DNA of 41,688 nt, from positions 1 through 41,688 of the forward strand of contig LBRU01000008.1 in the NCBI GenBank assembly GCA_000991575.1, given 5' to 3'. Origin of the DNA: a candidate division TM6 bacterium GW2011_GWE2_36_25. Lineage in GTDB: Bacteria; Babelota; Babeliae; Babelales; UBA12409. Of this stretch, positions 34,056-41,688 are shown in pieces. Below the pieces are notes generated by a model. The model was given only the letters and a program-made list of their open reading frames with translations. It ran no database searches and was not told where the DNA came from. The stretch's first letter is position 1. Each line of letters begins with the position of its first letter. The position numbers and the translations under genes are program-made.

Positions 34056-36220
34056 ATTATGAAACATTAACAGGCACTGTTGATCGTATTATTTATGAAA
34101 ATAATGAAACTGGTTTTCTCATATTTAATCTAAAAAATAAAAATAGTTCGACTATTGTAAAAGGATGTCTGCCTTCAGTTAAAGCAGGACAAGATGTCGT
34201 CATTTTGGGTAATTGGATTGTACATCCCAAATTTGGCAAACAATTTGATGCAAAAAAGTGCACGATTGCTTTACCAACTAATGTAATGGGATTACAAAAA
34301 TATCTTGCCTCGGGAATTATTAAAGGCATCGGTCCTGTCTACGCAAAAAAACTCATTGATGTCTTTGGCGTAAATGTTTTAGACATCATCGACAAAGAAC
34401 CAGACAAATTAAAATTAGTTGATGGCATTGGCCCTAAACGATTATCACAAATCATTGAAGGCTGGAAAGAACAAAAAGAAGTTGCTACCATCATGGTTTT
34501 TTTGCAAGAAAAAAACATTACTCCTGCATATGCAGCAAAAATTTATAAGCGCTATGGATATGAATCAATTGCCGTTGTTAAAGAAAATCCTTACCGTTTG
34601 GCAGAAGAAATATGGGGAATCGGCTTCAAAATAGCTGACCAAATTGCACACAACCTGGGATTTGAACATAACTGCATTGCACGCATTAAGGCAGGCATCT
34701 TGCATGCCATTAATGAAGCTGTTTCAAGTGGCCACCTCTATGTTGAAACAGAAGAACTTAAAAAAAATACCACAGAATTACTTGAGCTTAACGATGAAGA
34801 ATCTTTGCTGGTAAAAAATGCATTGCATGAACTCTACGATGCAACAAAAATAAAGGTTATAACAAACCAAAATAATCATTACATTACAACATCGGCCTTA
34901 TATTACTGCGAAGCGGGCGTTGCAACAAAAATAAAAAATTTACTTAAGTACCCATCAGATCTTCTTATTGATATTCATGCGGTTTACCAAATTTTACGCA
35001 AGCAAGAGGGAAACCTTCAACTTAACGAAGATCAACAACGAGGTATTATGGCAACCTTACAAAATAAAATAACTATCATTACTGGCGGGCCAGGAACTGG
35101 CAAAACCACCTTGATTAAACAACTCCTGGAAATTCTTGATCAAAAAAGAATTCGTTACAAACTTGCAGCACCAACAGGTCGCGCTGCAAAACGAATGAAT
35201 GAAAGCACTGGACGCGCAGCAGCAACATTACACCGTTTACTAGAATTTGATCCTGCCACCATGCAATTTAAACATAATGAAGAAAACACACTCCAAACTG
35301 ATCTTTTAATTGTTGACGAAGCATCAATGATCGATATCTTTCTTGCTCATGCAATACTCAAAGCAGTTCCTTTAGCCGCTCACCTCATTTTTATTGGGGA
35401 TATTGATCAATTACCCCCCGTTGGAGCTGGAAATTTTTTACGTGATTTAATTACAAGCAAACAAATAAGCTGCATTCAACTCACAGAAGTCTTTCGTCAG
35501 GCAGCCAACAGCCTTATTATTGTTAACGCACACCGCATCAATAACGGAAACTTTCCGACAACACAATTGCCAGACGCAAAAAAAGATTTTATTTGGATCA
35601 AAGAAGAACAACCAGACAAACTATTTGGTTATCTTCAATCATTCTTCACCAAACGCTTACATCAACATGGTATTTTACCATCAGAAACGATGGTTCTTGT
35701 TCCGATGAATCGTGGTCCAATTGGTACCCAAAAACTTAATCAAAATCTCCAAGAAATTATCAATAAAAAAAATGGAACCAATCTCACCCATGGCATAACG
35801 CAATATAAAGAAGGTGATCGCGTTATGCAGATTCGCAATAATTACGAAAAAATGGTTTTTAATGGGGACATTGGATTTATTCAATCTATTGAACCAGAAG
35901 ATAAGATCATTACTGTTCGCTACGCAGAACGTCCCGTTACCTATCAACAAGCAGAATTAGACGAACTCGTACTCGCTTATGCAATCACTATTCATAAAAG
36001 CCAAGGGTCAGAATATGATGCAGTTATTATACCTCTATTCACCCAACACTTCACGCTCTTGGCCCGCAATTTAATTTACACCGCAATTACGCGCGCAAAA
36101 AAACTTTGTATCATCATTGGCCAAACACGCGCACTTGCAATTGCCATAAAAAACAATAAAAGTATTAGAAGACAAACATTTTTAACTGAAATGCTCACCA
36201 CAGGAATACAATGCCGTTAA
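34052..36220 (+). CDS. recD2: ATP-dependent helicase RecD2
   Basis: RecD2 is the RecBC-independent 5'-3' SF1B DNA helicase. The 722-residue product has an N-terminal OB-like region (GTVDRIIYENNETGFLIF) and helix-hairpin-helix motifs (ASGIIKGIGPVYAKKLIDVFG, KLVDGIGPKRL). Walker A is GGPGTGKTTL at about 345, Walker B is LIVDEASMID at about 421, and GDIDQLPPVGAG is motif III. The C-terminal motifs are DRVMQIRNNY and YAITIHKSQGSEYDAVI. Length and domain order are typical. It starts inside the stop of the preceding gene and ends overlapping the amidase-like gene by ten bases. Confidence 0.95.
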   Translation: MNYETLTGTVDRIIYENNETGFLIFNLKNKNSSTIVKGCLPSVKAGQDVVILGNWIVHPKFGKQFDAKKCTIALPTNVMGLQKYLASGIIKGIGPVYAKKLIDVFGVNVLDIIDKEPDKLKLVDGIGPKRLSQIIEGWKEQKEVATIMVFLQEKNITPAYAAKIYKRYGYESIAVVKENPYRLAEEIWGIGFKIADQIAHNLGFEHNCIARIKAGILHAINEAVSSGHLYVETEELKKNTTELLELNDEESLLVKNALHELYDATKIKVITNQNNHYITTSALYYCEAGVATKIKNLLKYPSDLLIDIHAVYQILRKQEGNLQLNEDQQRGIMATLQNKITIITGGPGTGKTTLIKQLLEILDQKRIRYKLAAPTGRAAKRMNESTGRAAATLHRLLEFDPATMQFKHNEENTLQTDLLIVDEASMIDIFLAHAILKAVPLAAHLIFIGDIDQLPPVGAGNFLRDLITSKQISCIQLTEVFRQAANSLIIVNAHRINNGNFPTTQLPDAKKDFIWIKEEQPDKLFGYLQSFFTKRLHQHGILPSETMVLVPMNRGPIGTQKLNQNLQEIINKKNGTNLTHGITQYKEGDRVMQIRNNYEKMVFNGDIGFIQSIEPEDKIITVRYAERPVTYQQAELDELVLAYAITIHKSQGSEYDAVIIPLFTQHFTLLARNLIYTAITRAKKLCIIIGQTRALAIAIKNNKSIRRQTFLTEMLTTGIQCR

Positions 36221-36849
36221 AAAAATTTTTCTTCATAGCTATCTCTCTGTTCTCTTCATTAAATACAACATCAAAACGCTATACCATCATGCTCAGCCCC
36301 TCTGGCCACGCCCAAGATACTGGACGTCCTTTATTAGATGGCTTTGAACGCGGCGCCACACGACAACTCGCAGAAGAAGTGAAAAAAAAGCTTGAAAAAA
36401 AGCTCTCTGCACGCATCATTCTTACCCATAATGCAGGAGAAGTTATCACACAAGAACAAAAGGCAAGTTTCGCAAATCGACTCAACATAGATTTATACAT
36501 CGCTTTAACTATTTACAATGATGACAGCTTAGCCATAAACCCATACTATTATAAAAATGAAGCGTTTAATCCAGTAGTAAATGATCGTCTCACTTTTTAT
36601 CCAACACAAAAAGCTTATCTACAATCTGCACAAAAAACAGCTGCTATTGTTCAACAAGATATTTTTTCAAAAAAATATCTTACAACCTTTAAAATAAACA
36701 AACCAGTCGGAATCCCTGTCAAACTTCTTGAAGGCGTTACGACCTCTGCATTTTTATTTGAAATCAGCATTAAAAAAATAGATGACATTCTCACCTATGT
36801 AAAACCACTCACTCATGCGATAAGAAAGATCATTGATGTTATTTCATAA
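36211..36849 (+). CDS. N-acetylmuramoyl-L-alanine amidase-like protein, zinc site incomplete
   Basis: The 212-residue product has a signal peptide (about 1-21) and an Amidase_3-type domain. LSPSGHAQDTG holds the first zinc ligand, His33; GFERG holds Glu46; FLFEISIK is the place of the catalytic Glu. The third zinc ligand normally lies in a SIHxN motif near DLYIA. Here the segment reads LTIYN, so the His is missing (Ile101 at that place). In active amidases this fold cleaves the amide between MurNAc and L-Ala. With one ligand gone, the protein may be an inactive regulator or use another residue. It overlaps recD2 and the next gene. Confidence 0.72.
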   Translation: MPLKKFFFIAISLFSSLNTTSKRYTIMLSPSGHAQDTGRPLLDGFERGATRQLAEEVKKKLEKKLSARIILTHNAGEVITQEQKASFANRLNIDLYIALTIYNDDSLAINPYYYKNEAFNPVVNDRLTFYPTQKAYLQSAQKTAAIVQQDIFSKKYLTTFKINKPVGIPVKLLEGVTTSAFLFEISIKKIDDILTYVKPLTHAIRKIIDVIS

Positions 36850-37387
36850 TAAAAAAATTTATCTCATCATCGCCGCAACTACTTTTTTAGTCGGAATTTT
36901 ATATTATACCTGGCGTGAAGAATGGATCATTATTCGTCATCCATGGTGGCATGCGCATCAAGATAAAATAACCCCCAATGCCTACACCAAAAAGAAAATT
37001 ACTATTTATGCATGGTACAATAATCAATGGATACAAGAACAAAATGATGCTATTTGGTCTGAAAACAATGAAGCTGAAAATATTAAACATCTTACACAAG
37101 CTTCACTCAACCTTTTATTTGAAGAAGAAATTATAAAAAAGAAAATACATGTAGAAACGACATTAAATACTGCAGATAACAGTGAATTTATAATTATTTT
37201 CGATCGAAATCCATTTTCCAAGCAGCTGTCAATCCACGAAAAACATATGATTATTGAAAGCATCCTTAAAACCCTTCGCACCAATAACGTTCAAAACTCA
37301 AAAATTCGCTTTTTAGTAAATCATCAACCATTAATTGATGCTCACCTCGATTTTTTGCAAAGTTGGCCTATTGAAGGATTTTTATAG
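36836..37387 (+). CDS. GerMN-domain-like membrane-anchored protein
   Basis: The 183-residue product has an N-terminal transmembrane helix (KIYLIIAATTFLVGILYYTW) and a periplasmic domain. Its pattern, KKITIYAWYNN, HLTQASLNLLFEE, NSEFIIIFDRNPF, MIIESILKTLRTN, KIRFLVNHQP, fits a GerMN (sporulation/germination GerM) module. Such modules often sit beside amidases in the cell envelope, and the amidase-like gene directly precedes it with a 14-base overlap. ATG at 36836 follows an in-frame TTG at 36833. The family call is by pattern only. Confidence 0.65.
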   Translation: MLFHNKKIYLIIAATTFLVGILYYTWREEWIIIRHPWWHAHQDKITPNAYTKKKITIYAWYNNQWIQEQNDAIWSENNEAENIKHLTQASLNLLFEEEIIKKKIHVETTLNTADNSEFIIIFDRNPFSKQLSIHEKHMIIESILKTLRTNNVQNSKIRFLVNHQPLIDAHLDFLQSWPIEGFL

Positions 37388-37498
37388 CTTTGAAAATAAG
37401 CAGACCACAATTTTACAATTCTCTTATCAAATTTCATCTATTGTCAAAGAACAAAAAAAATAGTTAGCTAAAGTAAATTATTTAAAAAGGAAGCCTGT

Positions 37499-37690
37499 AT
37501 GAAAATTTTAGCAAGTCTAACCGATACACAGCGTGGTATTATATATTTAGTGTTCGGATTTTTAGTTTTACTCGATGCATTAAATCTTCTTGATAAAACC
37601 ATTCATTACGTAATATTGTTTGCCGCTCTTGGGCTTATCATTTATGGCTTTTTGCTCACTAAATTAGCGACAAAAATCTTTAAGAAATAA
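37499..37690 (+). CDS. Small two-helix membrane protein
   Basis: The 63-residue product has two hydrophobic helices (about 13-30 and 36-55) joined by a short turn (LNLLDKTIH), and a basic C-terminus KLATKIFKK. No family is recognised. AAAGGA lies before the ATG, and the next gene starts 17 bp downstream, so they are probably co-transcribed. Confidence 0.65.
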   Translation: MKILASLTDTQRGIIYLVFGFLVLLDALNLLDKTIHYVILFAALGLIIYGFLLTKLATKIFKK

Positions 37691-37707
37691 TATTAAGGAA
37701 AATTGAA

Positions 37708-38367
37708 ATGAAAGCCATTTTTTCAATAATTAAAGATTTAGGAATCGCTATAATTTTAGCAATTTCTTTTCCCATCTGCGTTCACTTGGGAATAAATGTT
37801 TTTTATCCACAATTTCAAGATTTACAATTTTGGGGAAACAGAGAAAAAAAATTTTTAACTACCCAAGAATTCAAAAGACTTGATTTTTTAAATCAACAAG
37901 AATCTGCTTTAAGAAATCAAATAGATGAAAAAAGCTGGTCAGAGAATTTGGCCCTAAATAATTTAAAAACTGAAAAAGAAACCAAGGAAAATGTTGAAAA
38001 AATTCACGGTGAACTAAAAGCATTGAGAGATGCTCTTAAACCCATCGATAAAGAACGGGCCGAAATACACGATTTGTTAGACGAAAGATTTAAAAAATTA
38101 AGCGAAGAACGAAGTTCAGTTGTCTTTTATGTTTCCTTATTTACAGCACTACTTTTAATTATAGCAAGCTTATTTATCCCGGTTCCTGCAATAAGCGTTG
38201 GGTTAATTTTATCAGGTATTGCTGTAGGAATCGATGGCTATTGGCGTACATGGAATTACCTGGATGCAAGATTAAAATTCATTTCACTTATTATCGCTAT
38301 CGTATTATTAATTGCTATATCATTCATTAGTTTTTATCGTTCAAAAGATAAAAAGAGAAAGAAATAA
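37708..38367 (+). CDS. Membrane protein with a central coiled coil
   Basis: The 219-residue product has a hydrophobic N-terminal helix (about 9-30) and a charged helical section from about 45 to 135 (KRLDFLNQQESALRNQ, KIHGELKALRDALK). Three more hydrophobic helices follow (about 138-160, 162-182, 190-210) and a very basic tail (RSKDKKRKK). No family is recognised. AAGGAA precedes the ATG. Its place in a run of small envelope genes ahead of the caspase-like gene is the only functional hint. Confidence 0.65.
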   Translation: MKAIFSIIKDLGIAIILAISFPICVHLGINVFYPQFQDLQFWGNREKKFLTTQEFKRLDFLNQQESALRNQIDEKSWSENLALNNLKTEKETKENVEKIHGELKALRDALKPIDKERAEIHDLLDERFKKLSEERSSVVFYVSLFTALLLIIASLFIPVPAISVGLILSGIAVGIDGYWRTWNYLDARLKFISLIIAIVLLIAISFISFYRSKDKKRKK

Positions 38368-38388
38368 TCATAATCGTGGAATAATTGA

Positions 38389-38676
38389 ATGAACAAATAT
38401 GTATTTTTAATCTTATTCTCTTTCTTTAATCTTCCCGCTGGTGAAAAAAGTGAAAGCATTACCTTACTACAAGAAACCATAAGACAACAAGATAAACAAC
38501 TTGCTCAGTATGATACAGAAAAAAACACGAATGATAATAAAATAAATGAACTGACAAAACAAATAGAACACCTTCAAAAAGAACTCATCTCTATCAACAA
38601 TGAACTTGATTCTTGTCAGGAAGAACACTCACTCCTCATCGGTCAACGCGACCATATGAAAACCTTAGTTAAATAA
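38389..38676 (+). CDS. Small secreted coiled-coil protein
   Basis: The 95-residue product has a signal peptide (MNKYVFLILFSFFNLPAG) and then one continuous heptad-rich helix (LLQETIRQQDKQLAQYDTEK onward) with a single Cys. It resembles the N-terminal coiled-coil region of the next gene product (KKITLQQQEITAFKTDILEQ), suggesting the two may pair or share ancestry. The ribosome binding site is weak. The gap to the next gene's proposed ACG start is nine bases. Confidence 0.6.
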   Translation: MNKYVFLILFSFFNLPAGEKSESITLLQETIRQQDKQLAQYDTEKNTNDNKINELTKQIEHLQKELISINNELDSCQEEHSLLIGQRDHMKTLVK

Positions 38677-38685
38677 GGAATCACA

Positions 38686-41580
38686 ACGAAAAAACTTGTT
38701 TTATTATTAACATTTTTTTCATACACATTACCTCTTAATGCCGGTTTTCGTGCTCTCATTGAACAATATGAACAAATGGCTAAGGTACCAGAAAAACCAA
38801 CGCTCGATAGTACTTCATTGAAAAAAAAGATCACATTACAACAACAAGAGATAACGGCATTCAAAACTGACATTCTTGAACAACAAGCAATGATTACTGA
38901 CCTTACAAAAGATTTAGCAAAGACACAAAATCTAATCACACAAGCAAAAAATTCGCTTAATACCTGCAAGAAAGATATTCCTGCAGTCAAAGATGAAATC
39001 TCTGCACTTGATACCAAACTCAAGGAACAAGAAAAACAAAAAGAAGAAGCTGAATTAAAACAATTAGAAATCGCTGCACAAAAAAAAGCGGCAAAAGCAC
39101 CGAAAATACCTATCGTCAATCTTGCAATAATATATGATAGCAACGCTGAATTATCCGATTCTAATCATTCAATGGGGACAAATACTGCCTTACCAAAAAG
39201 TCTAAAGAGCCTTCTTATACAAGAAGAATCCCCGTTATTGGTGAATGGCGCAATTGCTCAGGTCTTACTTCATTTTATGCACAATCCTCAAGAACAATCC
39301 TTTAAATCAAATGGTTTAACTATTTTACGTAGTGCGATGCAAAACTTCAAAAAAGATGATTGGGAATTATATGCTATCTATAGACCTGAGCCTTTCATTT
39401 TGTTTATCCAAAAAGAATATTTAGCTACTCATAAAAATCATGGTCTGAATTTAGAAAAATTAACTAAATTTGAAAGCAAAGATATCCCCACCATTATAGA
39501 CAATCTTGAACAAGCGCCTAAACCTGAAAATAAAACCGCCCAGACAATTCTCTCATTATTCAAACTTTACAATGAAAAAGATCCAATCACCTGGAATATT
39601 ATTATTGATGGACATGGTCTCACGAGCTCTAAAGAAGGTTTTACACCAACTAAACTTGCCTTAAAAAACAGTGGTGCAGTTATCGCCGGTATACCTTCAG
39701 ATCAATTTATCAAATTGATTGAAGGATGGGGAAATACTATCAAACCAAATATCATCTTCTGGATCACGTGTTTTGGTGGGGGACTTAATGCTGAATCATT
39801 GCAACAAATCATTACCATAATCAAAAGCTTAAAGGGTGATTTTAATCCAGGAATTCTTTTGTCTGCCGCACCTTCTGATGAAACTATTTATCTTCAACAA
39901 TCTGATTTTGACAAAACCTTTAAAACATTAGCCTCTATTGAAAATGGAAAAAGTACCGTCTCTTCAATCATAACAAACGCATCTCAAGCTCTCGATGATG
40001 TCGGAGGAACCCATTTATCAGGACTTATCTTTATCCCTGAAATTGGCATATTTCAACCTTTAAAACTTTCATACAAAATTACTGAAGAAGGCAACAAACA
40101 AATACTTACCATTAAGGATACAACAACCAAAGAGCCTCTTGTTATTAAAGATCCCCTTAAAACAAGAATTAAATTTATTGCACCAGGAGAAAACACTGTT
40201 CAAACCATCAACACTATTAAAGCTTTTGATGAAACTACCGATATTGAAATGTTATTTGATCTTTCAATATTTTCTGAAAATCGTAAAAACAAATTTTTTA
40301 AGATCATAAATATTAATAAAATTATTCTTGAAGGCGATGAAAAAAATATATCTCAAAAAATATCATTTCCTAATGAAAAAAACAAGGTACTTTATAATGT
40401 AAAAGCAGTCATTTTCCCTGAAGACTTGACCTGTCCAGGTTATATAGCATTCTCAATAACAGATACATTCCCTCGCGATATTTATCTTTGGAAAGGCATT
40501 AAGAAACTTTTTATTGATTTTATACCCGTGCATACCTATACACAAATAAAAAACCAAGCACAGTTAGATGTAACCATGCAACGCATTCAACAACAAGCAC
40601 TCGTTAATGGTCTCTTTGAAAAAAACTTTATTAATTTGGAAATGAAAAATGTTGATTCTGCTATTAACTTGCTAGAAAAGCCAGCGACTGCTCTAAAAAC
40701 TGACAAAGATTTTAGTACCCTCATGGCAACATATGATATTCCGGCACATATTCTTCCGAATGAAGATGGATTTCAAAACATTCTTATATATATTGCACAA
40801 AACTGTAGAAAAGGATTAGACATATTAAAAAACATGGTCCATGCAGAGAAAATTATTAATCGGATTGAAAATCTTGATAAAAAAGCTCTTTCGTTACTTG
40901 AAGAAGGATGTGTAAATTTCAACATTATAAATATTCCTCTGGCACTAAAGCAAATACCTAATATCTCACCAGCCCTTCTTGTTAAAATACAGAAAAATTT
41001 TGAAACCGAACCTGCCAAACTTTATGAGGGACTTCTTATCAAGCTTTTAAATACCGCAACCTTACCATCCGATTTTCTTAATGCTCTTGCTAACCACGGA
41101 ACTACTCATATCAGAAAAGTTTTGTATACTAAATATCCTGAAACAAAGCCCATTCCACGTAATAAAACACAAGACAGATTAAAAACTATAATTATGCTTA
41201 GAAGCGAAGAGATCGCAGAATTATTAGCATTCCCTCATCTTTATACAAGTGAGGCTAAATTTCTCTATGCCATGAATAGCAACTTAACATCTGATCAATT
41301 AGAACAACTCCTACCTGTCATAAAAGAAAGTTTCCCTAATGTAGATCTCTTAGATTTAAGTAATAATGATATAACAATTATATCACCCTCTATTGATCAA
41401 CTTCCTAATTTAAACTGGCTCAATTTAAGTAATAACAAAATAAAATCCATCCCTCAATATTTATTTAAATTAAAAAATCTAGAATTTCTCGATTTAAGCA
41501 AAAACCCTTTGGAAAACAAAGAAGAGGTAAAAAAACATCTAGAAGAAAGTCTCCCTAATCTAAAAACTCTCAATATATAA
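38686..41580 (+). CDS. Secreted caspase-like and leucine-rich-repeat protein (ACG start)
   Basis: The frame runs 965 codons from ACG at 38686; the first ATG is at 38776. From ACG it begins TKKLVLLLTFFSYTLPLNAG, a clear signal peptide, and AAGGAA (38675-38680) is ideally placed. A coiled coil follows (about 45-140). A central domain has NIIIDGHG and, 52 residues later, FWITCFGGG: the His and Cys dyad of clan CD (caspase-like) peptidases at His310 and Cys362. A long unassigned middle part comes next. At least three leucine-rich repeats close the protein (VDLLDLSNNDI, LNWLNLSNNKI, LEFLDLSKNPL). It is a good candidate host-directed effector. Protease activity is not shown. Confidence 0.75.
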   Translation, partial: TKKLVLLLTFFSYTLPLNAGFRALIEQYEQMAKVPEKPTLDSTSLKKKITLQQQEITAFKTDILEQQAMITDLTKDLAKTQNLITQAKNSLNTCKKDIPAVKDEISALDTKLKEQEKQKEEAELKQLEIAAQKKAAKAPKIPIVNLAIIYDSNAELSDSNHSMGTNTALPKSLKSLLIQEESPLLVNGAIAQVLLHFMHNPQEQSFKSNGLTILRSAMQNFKKDDWELYAIYRPEPFILFIQKEYLATHKNHGLNLEKLTKFESKDIPTIIDNLEQAPKPENKTAQTILSLFKLYNEKDPITWNIIIDGHGLTSSKEGFTPTKLALKNSGAVIAGIPSDQFIKLIEGWGNTIKPNIIFWITCFGGGLNAESLQQIITIIKSLKGDFNPGILLSAAPSDETIYLQQSDFDKTFKTLASIENGKSTVSSIITNASQALDDVGGTHLSGLIFIPEIGIFQPLKLSYKITEEGNKQILTIKDTTTKEPLVIKDPLKTRIKFIAPGENTVQTINTIKAFDETTDIEMLFDLSIFSENRKNKFFKIININKIILEGDEKNISQKISFPNEKNKVLYNVKAVIFPEDLTCPGYIAFSITDTFPRDIYLWKGIKKLFIDFIPVHTYTQIKNQAQLDVTMQRIQQQALVNGLFEKNFINLEMKNVDSAINLLEKPATALKTDKDFSTLMATYDIPAHILPNEDGFQNILIYIAQNCRKGLDILKNMVHAEKIINRIENLDKKALSLLEEGCVNFNIINIPLALKQIPNISPALLVKIQKNFETEPAKLYEGLLIKLLNTATLPSDFLNALANHGTTHIRKVLYTKYPETKPIPRNKTQDRLKTIIMLRSEEIAELLAFPHLYTSEAKFLYAMNSNLTSDQLEQLLPVIKESFPNVDLLDLSNNDITIISPSIDQLPNLNWLNLSNNKIKSIPQYLFKLKNLEFLDLSKNPLENKEEVKKHLEESLPNLKTLNI

Positions 41581-41589
41581 TTCTTAAAG

Positions 41590-41688
41590 AACGCGAGTTC
41601 GATAATTGTTGATATCCTTATTTTAAGATAATTTTTACTTCTCGCGTTCGATAAAACCCTTCGACTTCGCTCAGGGCGAACGCATTCT
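41590..41688. repeat. MITE-like palindromic repeat, copy B2 (cut by window end)
   Basis: GAACGCGAG...CTCGCGTTC inverted arms are followed by an 83-bp stretch (41606-41688) identical in inverse orientation to 7968-8050. It begins nine bases after the stop of the caspase-like gene and continues past the window edge. Confidence 0.8.

Noticed and set aside
38776-38778. ATG as the start of the caspase-like gene
   Set aside because: No ribosome binding site precedes it, and it would remove an obvious signal peptide that continues in frame upstream to ACG 38686.

Overview
The window looks like part of the chromosome of a small-genome, AT-rich Gram-negative bacterium that depends on a eukaryotic host. 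The best guess is Candidatus Dependentiae (TM6). The reasons are: secreted ankyrin proteins, eukaryote-like enzymes (an acid-ceramidase homologue and a dCK/dGK-type deoxynucleoside kinase), a BamA outer-membrane assembly protein, many signal-peptide proteins of unknown function, short intergenic spaces and scattered housekeeping genes. The taxonomic call is inference; no rRNA is present to confirm it.

Layout. 0.2-2.8 kb: a secreted coiled-coil protein and cysS. 2.9-7.7 kb: an envelope and division run, bamA-ftsL-ftsI. 7.7-10.7 kb: palindromic repeats around an acid-ceramidase-like gene and a class I aldolase, then a GC-rich, highly foldable 290-bp element. 10.8-14.4 kb (minus strand): secreted proteins, a delta-60 repeat propeller and a cysteine-rich outer-membrane protein. 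14.7-16 kb: a secreted hydrolase-like protein. 16.1-18.9 kb (minus): groL, groS and a VOC protein. 19.1-20.7 kb: rpe and an ankyrin protein. 20.9-22.35 kb (minus): a serK-like/cysM operon behind a leader that reads like a classical attenuator. 22.5-25.3 kb: a secreted ankyrin protein and a methyltransferase-like protein. 25.5-31.6 kb (minus): glmS, tRNA-Arg(TCT), atpA-H-F-F'-E and a deoxynucleoside kinase. 31.7-37.4 kb: an outer-membrane protein, recD2, an amidase-like protein and a GerMN-like protein. 37.5-41.6 kb: small membrane and coiled-coil proteins, then a large secreted protein with caspase-like and leucine-rich-repeat regions.

The most striking observation is upstream of the cysteine genes. 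A 23-codon reading frame carries three consecutive TGT (Cys) codons. Three short segments after it can form mutually exclusive pairings: 1:2 pause hairpin, 2:3 antiterminator, 3:4 terminator. The terminator ends 28 bp before the serK-like start codon, which leaves no room for a separate promoter. The operon itself should make O-phosphoserine from serine and then cysteine, so a Cys-codon attenuator fits its function. The serK-like gene carries a one-base frameshift in a homopolymer.

Other host-interaction candidates are the acid-ceramidase homologue, the caspase-like/LRR protein (whose true start appears to be ACG) and the ankyrin proteins. glmS is odd because a signal-peptide-like segment precedes its catalytic cysteine. 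The ATP synthase c subunit carries the full Na+-binding signature. A family of about 110-bp palindromic, MITE-like repeats with TTCGATAA ends occupies many of the intergenic gaps; two copies 33 kb apart share an identical 83-bp block.
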